A DNA stretch of 64,000 bases, from contig JBEKCC010000002.1 of NCBI GenBank assembly GCA_050015095.1, forward strand, positions 124,001 to 188,000, in the 5' to 3' direction. Of this stretch, positions 1 to 6,932 are shown piece by piece. The stretch's first letter is position 1; every line of letters starts with the position of its first letter. The DNA comes from MVRE01 sp015660965. GTDB lineage: Archaea > Halobacteriota > Methanomicrobia > Methanomicrobiales > Methanospirillaceae. A program made the translations under genes and the position numbers. The notes below the pieces were generated by a model. It did not search any database and was not told where the DNA came from. It saw only the letters and a list, made by a program, of their open reading frames with translations.

Positions 1-25
1 AACAACCAGTGACGGAATTTCTAGT

Positions 26-880
26 ATGGAGAGCATTCCCACAGCCCTCATAAAATCGCTCAATGATCTCGGGTTATCCAACTATGAAGCAAGTGTATAC
101 GCCGCGCTGGTCCTGTATGACAACGCGGAAGCAAAGGAGATCATCGATTTTCTTTCCATATCAAAGCCGAGCGTATACGAGGCGTTGGATCATCTTGCGG
201 AAATGGGACTTGCCGTAAAGAGAATCTCAAAGCCGGCCCGGTACAGTGCAATCTCCCCTAAAATGGCCATCGACCTCCTCATGGACAAGCACAGGAAGGC
301 AGCAGATCATGCACTGGCGGCACTCAGAACGCTGGAGAGAAAGAAGGTACGCACCGACAAGGAGGATGCTCTCTGGACCATCTACGGGGACGCCAACATC
401 GAGTATAAAATCCGTGACCTTTTCGGGAAAGCAAAACGCCAGATCAGCTGTATGATCGGAGAACGGTACCTTCCGTTCATTGAGAATATTAAAATCAGGG
501 ATGTTTCACTGCGACTCATTGTGATTTCGGATGATCCGGAACTTCAGAGAAAACTGGAGGAATTATTTTCGCGAAAAAATGCAGACATCCATGTCATCTC
601 CCCGGAACAGTTCAATGTCCCGCCACCATTTGCCCCTCCGGAATTTGTCGAGGCGATAAAATTTATGAACTTCGACAATACCCTTGAATTGATCGTCGAT
701 GATGAGGAACTCCTCATGATCCCGCCGTTTATTTCCGGCAGCGTTTCAGTCCTTAATACCAGGAATAAGGGAGCGATCCTCCAGATGAAAATGCTCAGCC
801 AGCTCAACTGGAAACGGTTTGTTGATGGCGAGGCATTGCCCTTTCCCGTACCACCCGCTCAAAAGAAAAAGCGATCGTGA
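26..880 (+). CDS. TrmB-family transcriptional regulator
   Basis: A 284-residue protein. Residues about 8-75 form a winged helix-turn-helix typical of TrmB (LGLSNYEASVYAAL, then a recognition helix near SISKPSVYEALDHLAEMG). Residues about 76-105 give a linker helix rich in Lys and Arg, and the C-terminal half looks like the TrmB effector domain with a phospholipase-D-like fold. TrmB proteins in archaea usually bind sugars or other small ligands and regulate transport or central metabolism; the ligand cannot be read here. A Lys-rich tail (QKKKRS) ends the protein. The gene stands alone, followed by a decayed region, so no target operon is obvious. The family call is firm; the target is unknown. 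Confidence 0.85.
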   Translation: MESIPTALIKSLNDLGLSNYEASVYAALVLYDNAEAKEIIDFLSISKPSVYEALDHLAEMGLAVKRISKPARYSAISPKMAIDLLMDKHRKAADHALAALRTLERKKVRTDKEDALWTIYGDANIEYKIRDLFGKAKRQISCMIGERYLPFIENIKIRDVSLRLIVISDDPELQRKLEELFSRKNADIHVISPEQFNVPPPFAPPEFVEAIKFMNFDNTLELIVDDEELLMIPPFISGSVSVLNTRNKGAILQMKMLSQLNWKRFVDGEALPFPVPPAQKKKRS

Positions 881-902
881 TTCGGAAAAAAATTAAAAAA
901 CG

Positions 903-1208
903 TCATAGTGCCGGGTTCTGGAACACTACACTTTCGGCACCGTTGGCATATTTTGCTACTACGATGACGTTATTGGTTCCTGAAGTCCCGGCAAATGTCC
1001 TGCTCACATCCGGGTTTGTACTGAGCGTCCCTTTCTGCGCATCGTTGATGGATACCTTGAGTTCGGTAATGTCACCTGCGGTGCAGGTACTGGTCATGAC
1101 TCGGAGCTGGATAGTGACAGGAGATGTTTTCTGGCCGGTGATGGTGATGGTGCAGGTCTGGGCCGACCTTGGGTGGATGGACTTAAAAAATACACAGTCA
1201 ACAGTGTG
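903..1208 (-). pseudogene. Remnant of a secreted beta-rich (pilin- or archaellin-like) protein
   Basis: A minus-strand frame is open from a stop at 1209-1211 to the stop at 903. It has no start codon near its beginning; the first ATG is at 1097, giving only 64 residues. The translation is Thr/Ser/Val-rich, with a pattern such as TITITGQKTSPVTIQLRV followed by CTAGDITELKVSIND, which resembles the C-terminal beta domain of archaeal type IV pilin-like or other exported proteins. No signal peptide or N-terminal hydrophobic helix remains. I read it as a 5'-truncated gene copy. An alternative is a short real protein from the ATG at 1097. Confidence 0.4.
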
Positions 1209-1375
1209 TTATTATATGTAAAAAATTACACTATTTTTAGTGTGTATTTTTTATGAAGCAATTTTGAATTTTTCGTCGTTCCTTTAATTACAATAAAAGG
1301 AAAAGGACTCTGGAGAAAATTGATCTAAAACAGCCTGAAACGTACACGCACGCATCATAATGAAGATTTGACGTA

Positions 1376-1654
1376 TCAACCTCGAAGTTCCTTCTCGAAC
1401 TCATCAACTCCCCGCTTGATGACGTCATTGAACTCATCTGCTGTCAGGGGTCTACCGATCTTTGCCAGCTCGCTGTCGTAAAATGCACCGAGTTTATCGA
1501 GATTTCCGAATACGAATGCGCTGAAGTCGGCGAGGGGTATCTGCTTTTTGTTAGCAAGGTCCGCTCCGATCTCATCGAATCGTTTATCCTGCCCCGCCAT
1601 TTTCAGCATAGCTGAGATATTCGTCTTGATCCTATAACCGCCTGAGGGATTCAT
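1376..1654 (-). CDS. Small conserved-looking hypothetical protein (92 aa)
   Basis: I chose the ATG at 1654 rather than the one at 1717 because a GGTG-containing ribosome binding site (AAGGTGTGAT) sits just upstream. The longer form would also run into the remnant on the other strand. The protein begins MNPSGGYRIKTNISAML and looks all-helical with mixed charge (FDEIGADLANKKQIPLADF, then ADEFNDVIKRGVDEFEKEL). It has no membrane segment and no metal-binding cysteines. I do not recognise the family. It is flanked by remnants, so it may be a passenger of a former mobile segment. Confidence 0.55.
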   Translation of the reverse strand: MNPSGGYRIKTNISAMLKMAGQDKRFDEIGADLANKKQIPLADFSAFVFGNLDKLGAFYDSELAKIGRPLTADEFNDVIKRGVDEFEKELRG

Positions 1655-1681
1655 ATCACACCTTCTGTTGGGGCGTATGGT

Positions 1682-1915
1682 ATGCTCGAATCCTGCGAAT
1701 GGGATCAATTCGAACATTATAAAAAATTCATGGAAACCCGAAAAATACCTGTTTATATTGTTGTAGGACTTGGTGGTGATGATAAAAATCCGAATAGTTT
1801 ATACATTCTACCTCTCAAAGATGTGAAAGACCCTACCCTTTACCCTAATAGTTTCCTACCCTATAGTAAACACCCACAACACAATTTTTTCTGGAAAAAT
1901 GGAAAATTGATTTGA
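1682..1915 (+). pseudogene. C-terminal fragment, possibly of a nuclease-like protein
   Basis: A 77-residue frame that opens at 1646 after a stop. It contains HYKKFMETRKIPVYIVVGLGG followed by NPNSLYILPLKDVK. This pattern resembles the C-terminal part of PD-(D/E)XK-type hypothetical nucleases, in which a strand-turn-strand precedes a conserved Leu-Lys helix; that is inference from memory of the pattern, not a search. There is no ribosome binding site before the ATG and no N-terminal domain. The first bases lie opposite the upstream part of the 1376-1654 frame. Best read as a gene tail, though a short functional protein cannot be excluded. Confidence 0.35.
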
Positions 1916-1986
1916 ATGGGAGGTCTTCTCTTTCATAATCTGCATCGGAGTCTTGTATCCAATCTTCTGGATCTCCGCCACAAATA

Positions 1987-2023
1987 TTTATTATAGTCCT
2001 TCGGCGTATATTCACAATTGTGA
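1987..2023 (+). promoter_or_regulatory. Promoter with TATA box and palindromic putative operator
   Basis: A TATA-like stretch TTTATTATA (1987-1995) is followed after 15 bases by TTCACAATTGTGA (2011-2023). The last 12 bases are a perfect palindrome placed where archaeal transcription would start. A near-identical site, TTCACAATTGTTA, lies at 5285-5297 upstream of cysK with almost the same spacing to its TATA box. I infer binding of a dimeric repressor or activator; the protein is not identified. Confidence 0.5.
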
Positions 2024-2050
2024 TTCTTTGAGGAGACTCGAGAGGAGAGA

Positions 2051-3091
2051 ATGCACATGATGTTCAAGGAGGATCTCACCGATCAGGTCAGGGGTGTCAT
2101 CCGGCCGAAAGAAGGTTCCTGCGGGATTTGCCATGCTGTGGCAGAAGAGATCTGTACAGTAGGCGGAAAGGTACTTGCCTACGAACAGCCCGGGGGCATT
2201 CTGGCAAAAGTTACTGATGACCGGGGCAATGTTATGGGTAAAGGTTGGGGAGTCGTGTGGTCGCCCGCGGTGCTGGCAGCCGAGGTCGATGCCGGACTCA
2301 TTCCTGAGGACATTGTAGACGCTGTCGTAAAAGAAGGAACCAATACGAAGGAGGATATGAAGCTGGTCGCCGCTCTGTATGGTTATGGCAGAGTACTCAC
2401 CCCTGCCGCTGTTGCGTTGATGACAATCAAGGATCTCGGCGGTCGGACTCTGATAAAACGTGACGGGCTCGGCGTTGTTGCCCGATTTATCGGCAGAAAT
2501 GGTAACGAGATATCCGCATCACCACCCGCCTACTGTCCAGTCTGTGCAATAGTGATTGGTGCAGCCAGAACACCGTTTTTGGCAAGGAAAATTAAAAAGG
2601 AACTCAAAGATGTTGAAAATGTTGGTAAGAAAAAATACGAACTCGGGATAGAAAACAGATACGAGGTCAAGGGGGGAAGTGTCAGGGTTACCCTTGCTAA
2701 GGAGGATCAAATCCTCGCAAAGCGTGTGCTGGGATGTTGTATGGCTTACAGTACGGTCAAGGCAGAGATTGTCGCCGGACTGATCCCGGACGCAAATGCG
2801 AAGCTGTTCAGAGCGTACTGCAACATGTGCCCCTACAAGCACTGCTGGCTGGAGAAATCTATGGGAGCAACCGGCAATGTCCTCCTGCACCGGCTGACCG
2901 AGATCGGGACGGAGGTGGAGGTTACAGCAGAAGGAGGTATTGTCGCTCATATACAGGGGCCGGATGGTCAGGAGATCGTGGGACGCGGGACGCTGTGCTC
3001 TTTCAGTGCTCTTACAAACATGCTATTGAGGGCAGATGCTACGAAGATCCTGAAGCCATCATCGACGAAGGGGTGGGAGAGGGAGGAGTGA
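2051..3091 (+). CDS. Cysteine-rich protein of unknown function beside the cysteine genes
   Basis: A 346-residue soluble protein. Cysteines fall in clusters: CGIC near residue 25, CPVC near 162, a CC pair near 228, and CNMCPYKHCW near 260. These could hold an iron-sulfur cluster or zinc. The rest is alpha/beta with many Gly and Val. The N-terminus could be the ATG at 2051, 2057 or 2060; a GGAG at 2044-2047 is best placed for 2057. The gene has its own promoter with the CACAATTGTG palindrome also present before cysK, so a role in sulfur or cysteine metabolism is a reasonable inference. I do not recognise the family. Confidence 0.75.
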   Translation: MHMMFKEDLTDQVRGVIRPKEGSCGICHAVAEEICTVGGKVLAYEQPGGILAKVTDDRGNVMGKGWGVVWSPAVLAAEVDAGLIPEDIVDAVVKEGTNTKEDMKLVAALYGYGRVLTPAAVALMTIKDLGGRTLIKRDGLGVVARFIGRNGNEISASPPAYCPVCAIVIGAARTPFLARKIKKELKDVENVGKKKYELGIENRYEVKGGSVRVTLAKEDQILAKRVLGCCMAYSTVKAEIVAGLIPDANAKLFRAYCNMCPYKHCWLEKSMGATGNVLLHRLTEIGTEVEVTAEGGIVAHIQGPDGQEIVGRGTLCSFSALTNMLLRADATKILKPSSTKGWEREE

Positions 3092-3100
3092 AGGTAGTCC

Positions 3101-3217
3101 GTGGCTCATATTCATCTCGAAAATAGATCATTTTCCCTGTTCTGGATTCTGACGTGGTGGATCATTGCTCTCTGTATCATAGAGATCGCCGTTTTCCCTC
3201 CGGTCGCAGGCGGTTAA
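3101..3217 (+). CDS. Possible 38-residue single-span membrane peptide
   Basis: A GTG-started frame of 38 codons lies 9 bases after the preceding gene and carries AAGGT at 3091-3095 as a possible ribosome binding site. The product has a short polar start (VAHIHLENRS) and one strongly hydrophobic, Trp-rich helix (FWILTWWIIALCIIEIAVF), ending in PPVAGG. That is the layout of small membrane-complex subunits. Support is only composition and position, so it may be chance. Confidence 0.35.
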   Translation: MAHIHLENRSFSLFWILTWWIIALCIIEIAVFPPVAGG

Positions 3218-3313
3218 GTGACCCGAGAGTAGTGCCATGATCGCAATACAACATGATGACCATCGATATTGGCAAGCTGATTGACAATGCAAAGCAGCGT
3301 GGCATAGGTGCCG

Positions 3314-4279
3314 TTAAATTTCCTTCAACATTCCCCGCTGCTTCACGAACCGGTCCCAGTTCCAGGGCTCATCAAGTACGTTTACCTCGACGTTCTCGAT
3401 GCCGCACACGCCCAACACCTTCCGTTTCACCTGATCTGAGAGGTGATCGACCAACGGGCATGCCTTGCTTGTCAGAACCATATCGATCTGCACGCTGGTC
3501 CCATGCACACGGATCTCCTTAATCAGCCCGAGATCAACGATATCAATGCCGACTTCTGGATCGAGTACCTCTTTCAGCACCCCCCGTATCAGGTCCTCGC
3601 ACACGTGCTCGGCTTTGAGCGCCGCGGCTTCCGGTGTCGGGAGCGCCAGCTCCATTGAGCGTAGGCGCTCTTCCAGCCGGTTCTGGCGATCGAGGAGCCG
3701 ACTCACCACCCTGAGCATCGGGTCGGGCATGCCTTCAAGCCCCTGCTCCACCTTAGGGCCACAATCCGGCCCTGCAATCCTTCCCGGCACCCCGACAACG
3801 GTAGCACCTGGCGGAACCGATCTGACGACAACTGATCCGGCCCCGACCTTTGCTCCTTTTCCAATCCGGATCGGCCCGAGTACGATTGCACCGGAACCGA
3901 TGATCACGTTATCTTCCACCGTTGGGTGCCGCTTGACATTCTCAAGTGCGGTGCCACCGAGGACGACCCCCATGTATATCAGGACGTCATTTCCGACTTC
4001 GGCAGTCTGCCCGATCACGACACCCATCCCGTGATCGATGACAACCCGTCGCCCGATTGTTGCACCGGGATGGATCTCAATGCCGGTCAGGAACCGGCTG
4101 ATATGGGAGACGAATCGTGCACAGAACTTCAGATCGTGTACCCAAAGCCAGTGGGTGCGCCGGTGGAACCAGAGTGCATGGAGCCCAGGGTAACAGAACA
4201 GGATTTCAACTGTGGACCTGGCGGCTGGATCTTTGGAGAAGATCGCCCGAATATCCTCCCTGATGTAATCAAATACCAT
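3314..4279 (-). CDS. cysE: Serine O-acetyltransferase fused to a MIP18/DUF59 domain
   Basis: Residues about 1-170 are a short SATase: the N-terminal helical part (DYIREDIRAIFSKDPAARS), then left-handed beta-helix hexapeptide repeats with the catalytic-type signature DHGMGVVIGQTAEVGND and the KRHPT loop. It would acetylate serine with acetyl-CoA to give O-acetylserine for CysK. Residues about 225-305 are a second domain of the MIP18/DUF59 type (LDPEVGIDIVDLGLIKEI, and a Cys-Pro in SKACPLVDHL), a family tied to iron-sulfur cluster maturation. A helical linker joins them. Bacterial and archaeal CysE normally lacks this tail. The gene lies 11 bases after cysK on the same strand, so the two should be cotranscribed. 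Confidence 0.9.
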   Translation of the reverse strand: MVFDYIREDIRAIFSKDPAARSTVEILFCYPGLHALWFHRRTHWLWVHDLKFCARFVSHISRFLTGIEIHPGATIGRRVVIDHGMGVVIGQTAEVGNDVLIYMGVVLGGTALENVKRHPTVEDNVIIGSGAIVLGPIRIGKGAKVGAGSVVVRSVPPGATVVGVPGRIAGPDCGPKVEQGLEGMPDPMLRVVSRLLDRQNRLEERLRSMELALPTPEAAALKAEHVCEDLIRGVLKEVLDPEVGIDIVDLGLIKEIRVHGTSVQIDMVLTSKACPLVDHLSDQVKRKVLGVCGIENVEVNVLDEPWNWDRFVKQRGMLKEI

Positions 4280-4290
4280 GAAATCTCCCC

Positions 4291-5220
4291 CTATATCTCG
4301 AAGAGTTCAGTACTCAAGTACCGCTCACCGGTATCAGGCAGGATAACCACGATGACTTTCCCTGCATACTCCTTACGCGCTGCAACCTGCAGAGCTGCCC
4401 AGGCAGCGGCACCGGATGATATCCCGGCAAGAATACCCTCTTTCCTCGCAAGATCGCGGGCCGTTACTATGGCGTTTTCATTGGTTACACGGATGATTTC
4501 ATCGATGAGGCTACGGTCCAGAACATCAGGAACGAACCCGGCACCAATCCCTTGGATCTTGTGGGGGCCGGGTTGACCCCCTGACAACACCGGAGAAGCA
4601 TCGGGTTCGACCGCGATCGCTTTGAATCCCGGCCTCCTTGGCTTGAGTACTCCCGCAACCCCTGTGATCGTACCACCGGTCCCGACACCGGCTACAACCG
4701 CGTCGACCTTACCATCTGTGTCCCGCCAGATCTCTTCTGCCGTGGTCTTTCGGTGAATCGCCGGGTTTGCCGGGTTCCGGAACTGCTGCGGGACGTAGAA
4801 ATACCGAGGATCCTCCCGTAACATCCCTTCTGCCCGGGCAATGGCCCCTTTCATTCCCTCCTTGCCCGGAGTCAGAATGAGATCTGCCCCGAACGCCTTA
4901 AGCAGTTTGCGCCGTTCGATGGTCATTGTCTCGGGCATTACAAGAGTTATCCGGTAACCCCGCGCAGCAGCAACCATCGCAAGCGCAATGCCTGTGTTAC
5001 CGCTTGTCGGTTCAAGGATGATCGTATCCGGCCTGATGAGCCCAGCATGTTCGGCTGCATCAATCATCGCTACGCCGATCCGGTCTTTCACACTGCTCAT
5101 CGGGTTGAACGATTCAACCTTGGCAATAACGGTTGCGTTCAGACCTTGTGTTACACGATTCAACATGACCAGTGGTGTATTGCCAATAGTTTTTGTAATA
5201 TCTACAAAGAGTCTTCCCAT
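4291..5220 (-). CDS. cysK: Cysteine synthase (O-acetylserine sulfhydrylase)
   Basis: A 309-residue fold-type II PLP enzyme of full family length. The PLP lysine lies in SSVKDRIG (about residue 45), the substrate loop is TSGNTG (about 73-78), and the phosphate-binding loop is GTGGTITG. It makes cysteine from O-acetylserine and sulfide. It is first in a two-gene minus-strand operon with cysE. Many methanogens make cysteine on tRNA instead, so this pair represents the bacterial-type route. A TATA box (5312-5319) and a palindrome-like site (5285-5297) lie upstream. The call is firm. Confidence 0.95.
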   Translation of the reverse strand: MGRLFVDITKTIGNTPLVMLNRVTQGLNATVIAKVESFNPMSSVKDRIGVAMIDAAEHAGLIRPDTIILEPTSGNTGIALAMVAAARGYRITLVMPETMTIERRKLLKAFGADLILTPGKEGMKGAIARAEGMLREDPRYFYVPQQFRNPANPAIHRKTTAEEIWRDTDGKVDAVVAGVGTGGTITGVAGVLKPRRPGFKAIAVEPDASPVLSGGQPGPHKIQGIGAGFVPDVLDRSLIDEIIRVTNENAIVTARDLARKEGILAGISSGAAAWAALQVAARKEYAGKVIVVILPDTGERYLSTELFEI

Positions 5221-5284
5221 CAGATCACCCTTTATTTACCTTCATTTCAGGCAATGAAGGACATTACGGTATTTTTCTGAATTA

Positions 5285-5319
5285 TTCACAATTGTTAATT
5301 GCAATCTGCAGTTATAAAA
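5285..5319 (-). promoter_or_regulatory. cysK-cysE promoter with palindrome-like putative operator
   Basis: Read on the minus strand, TTTTATAA (5312-5319) is a TATA candidate. After 14 bases comes the site TTCACAATTGTTA (5285-5297, plus-strand letters), 12 of 13 bases identical to the palindrome before the Cys-rich gene at 2051. It sits at the expected transcription start, about 65 bases before the cysK ATG. Repression of both promoters by one sulfur-responsive regulator is an inference. Confidence 0.5.
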
Positions 5320-5481
5320 TTTGGGTTTGTGATATTTTATTGGAGAAAATTATTTTTTTAGTTCTTTTTCGATATTGATCCCTTGAGATCGAAAAATAAG
5401 GATAGATACGAACAAAACCGAGAGACAACCCACAACAGGGGTACCCAGCTGGGTTACCCATGGGGATCTAACGACTGGATA

Positions 5482-5688
5482 ATGTCCGAATTTTTGATTA
5501 AAATCCCACCAGCCCCGCACTCGAATGCGCAAATTTCAACCAATTCAACTGCATTCCTTAATACTCTCATGACTAATACACGAATCGAAGGATTGGATAT
5601 GCCCATTTTGAAGAGTGTTGACATAAAAATGCCAAACTTCGACGAGATTTTCAAGAAGAAAAAGAAGGAGAAAAAAGGGGTGAAATGA
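5482..5688 (+). CDS. Small hypothetical protein with lysine-rich tail
   Basis: A frame of 68 residues from the ATG at 5482 (the frame is open from 5383). It ends in DEIFKKKKKEKKGVK. The middle is Asn/Thr-rich and I recognise no domain. Its stop codon TGA (5686-5688) overlaps ATG codons at 5685 and 5688, the classic arrangement for translational coupling to the next tiny frame. No good ribosome binding site precedes 5482, and the start could be further upstream. Real but unproven. Confidence 0.35.
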   Translation: MSEFLIKIPPAPHSNAQISTNSTAFLNTLMTNTRIEGLDMPILKSVDIKMPNFDEIFKKKKKEKKGVK

Positions 5689-5759
5689 TGCGTGAAAAGT
5701 GTGAGCGAAAGGAAAAGAAAGCCAAGAAGAACAAGCGGAAGCGAAAGGCGCGGAGGTGA
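5688..5759 (+). CDS. Tiny highly basic peptide (23 aa)
   Basis: An ATG frame coding MREKCERKEKKAKKNKRKRK plus three further residues, almost entirely Lys, Arg and Glu. GGGGTG lies just before the start, and the ATG overlaps the stop of the preceding small ORF. Such a peptide would bind nucleic acid or be disordered. It may also simply reflect an A/G-rich sequence, so confidence is low. Confidence 0.25.
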   Translation: MREKCERKEKKAKKNKRKRKARR

Positions 5760-5762
5760 AAA

Positions 5763-5849
5763 ATGAAGGACGCTGAGGAGGAGTTAGAGGAGTTTTTGCG
5801 AAAAAAATATGGCAGAGGAGCAGGAGCCTCTCCGGATTTACATCTTTGA
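5763..5849 (+). CDS. Tiny acidic/helical peptide (28 aa) with consensus ribosome binding site
   Basis: The ATG at 5763 follows GGAGGTGA (5752-5759), a perfect match to the archaeal anti-Shine-Dalgarno consensus. The frame codes MKDAEEELEEFLRKKYGRGA and eight more residues. The strong ribosome binding site is the best reason to think it is translated. Its end overlaps by 12 bases the end of the convergent 109-residue gene at 5838-6167. Function unknown. Confidence 0.4.
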   Translation: MKDAEEELEEFLRKKYGRGAGASPDLHL

Positions 5850-6167
5850 CTGGTCGTATGTTTTGTTTGCCACCGGAGGCTTGCTCCTGTCATGACCTTT
5901 GCGGCTCCACTGAGGAGGTTTTGATTTTTTCCTTTCGGGTTCATCACCGGCAGGTGTTCCTGGCACCTGACCTGGTTCGGGTTTTATTGAAAGAAAACAA
6001 TCTACCGGATTCCTGCCACCCTCACAGAGTTTCTTTTTATAATCCTCACAATCCCTGCACCCCGGCACTCGTGTATCCAGGAGCGTGGGAAAATGCTCCA
6101 TCCAGAGATTGGGATCAATCTTTCCCTGTTCAAGGAATCTTTTTACATGGCGTATCGTATATTTCAT
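5838..6167 (-). CDS. Small Cys-containing hypothetical protein (109 aa)
   Basis: The first half looks like a folded domain: MKYTIRHVKRFLEQGKIDP, then a cluster of four cysteines spaced C-x2-C-x7-C-x8-C (CRDCEDYKKKLCEGGRNPVDC) that could bind zinc or a cluster. The second half is low-complexity Pro, Lys and Ser, likely disordered. I do not recognise a family. It lies 5 bases after another small minus-strand frame (6173-6355). The cysteine spacing and the switch from ordered to disordered sequence argue for a real gene. Confidence 0.6.
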   Translation of the reverse strand: MKYTIRHVKRFLEQGKIDPNLWMEHFPTLLDTRVPGCRDCEDYKKKLCEGGRNPVDCFLSIKPEPGQVPGTPAGDEPERKKSKPPQWSRKGHDRSKPPVANKTYDQSKM

Positions 6168-6172
6168 GACTA

Positions 6173-6355
6173 TCAGTGTACGATGGATTCTCTTATTCTC
6201 TTGTAATAGTACCGGGAAATTCCGAATTTTGTGACTAATCCCGCGATTTTTTTGACATTATTTTTTAAAATTTCCGTTTTAATCGAATTTTTCTTCTCGC
6301 ACCACATAGATACCATGTTCATCCTATGGCAATATATTTCAGAGCATTTGGGCAC
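6173..6355 (-). CDS. Possible small protein, helix-turn-helix-like
   Basis: A 60-residue frame immediately upstream of the Cys-containing gene. Its C-terminal half (KKIAGLVTKFGISRYYYKRIRE) has the spacing of a helix-turn-helix. The start may be the ATG at 6355 or one of the later ATGs. It competes with a plus-strand frame covering the same bases (6231-6452), and only one is likely to be real. No clear ribosome binding site. Confidence 0.3.
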   Translation of the reverse strand: MPKCSEIYCHRMNMVSMWCEKKNSIKTEILKNNVKKIAGLVTKFGISRYYYKRIRESIVH

Positions 6356-6374
6356 CTTTTGCTCCCTGACTTCT

Positions 6375-6452
6375 ATGTCACGCTATCTGACTGACAACGT
6401 GTTCGACGAACTGATTGATGTTGCACACAGCAACGGGAAGTATGAGATATGA
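6375..6452 (+). CDS. Tiny hypothetical peptide (25 aa), coupled to the next frame
   Basis: The shortest form starts at 6375 and reads MSRYLTDNVFDELIDVAHSN plus five residues; a longer form starts at 6315. Its TGA (6450-6452) overlaps the ATG (6449-6451) of the following basic peptide, giving an ATGA coupling junction. The only support is that junction and a soluble helical composition. Confidence 0.3.
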   Translation: MSRYLTDNVFDELIDVAHSNGKYEI

Positions 6453-6586
6453 CCAAAGACCTGAGGAAGAAACTTGAAGAGAGGGCAAACAAAGTAAAAC
6501 AGTCAACTGCCGGTCACGTTAAAACCGTCACGCCCTCACAGCGACGCAGTGAAGGTATGAGGAAGCGGATGAAGAGGCGAGATTAA
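6449..6586 (+). CDS. Small basic hypothetical peptide (45 aa)
   Basis: Codes MTKDLRKKLEERANKVKQST, a short middle, and a tail rich in Arg and Lys (RRSEGMRKRMKRRD). It is probably one long amphipathic helix with a basic end. The start overlaps the stop of the preceding peptide. It lies 34 bases before the isolated CRISPR-like repeat. Function unknown. Confidence 0.4.
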   Translation: MTKDLRKKLEERANKVKQSTAGHVKTVTPSQRRSEGMRKRMKRRD

Positions 6587-6932
6587 TGTTGTTGTCGCGT
6601 ATAATTCAAAAAATGATTACGAGTTCCCCACGAGCGTGGGAATGAAACGTATGAAGGGGCAGATCCGGTTCTGGTGCCATTTTCGTGGCATTCATATGTT
6701 TTTCCAGAATATTCCATAACTACTTCGTCTGTTTTCTGAAGTCACTAAATAGCAAATTCTCTGTGTTCCATAGTGAAGGCACAACAACGCACCAGAACCA
6801 TAGAATGGATATGAAAAACCCATACCATACTCGGGCTAGTTTTTGGTATCAATTTTTCCTTATTTTTCCTTCAAGTACCGCAAACCCATAAAAACCAAAA
6901 ATTTATTTTGGATCGATTATTCATTGTTGCCT
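6587..6932. other. Intergenic region without a convincing gene
   Basis: AT-rich spacer before the substrate-binding lipoprotein. It holds the single CRISPR-like repeat (6621-6649), a small hairpin (TGCCATTTTCGTGGCA near 6676-6691), and the likely promoter of the downstream gene with TATA-like A/T runs around 6896-6905. Open frames here have no ribosome binding sites or protein-like composition. Confidence 0.6.
6621..6649 (+). repeat. Isolated type I-E-like CRISPR repeat unit
   Basis: These 29 bases begin GAGTTCCCCACG and end GTGGGAATGAAACG. They have the length, the partial palindrome (CCCAC/GTGGG around GAGC) and the ends of a type I-E repeat, with about 21 of 29 positions identical to the E. 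coli repeat by my count. No second copy occurs within the usual 61-base period on either side. It may be a relic of an array, an integration-like site, or chance. Confidence 0.4.

Noticed and set aside
2519..2950. Minus-strand frame of 143 codons inside the Cys-rich gene
   Set aside because: Shadow of the plus-strand gene, no ribosome binding site, and the plus frame has the promoter.
3253..3522. Plus-strand frame starting MMTIDIGKLIDNAKQ
   Set aside because: After about 20 residues it runs into the antisense of cysE and becomes Arg/Ser/Pro-rich; at most a remnant of a lost gene start.
5350..5654. Minus-strand frames opposite the small plus ORFs
   Set aside because: No ribosome binding sites and no coupling; the plus frames have the better signals, though neither is certain.
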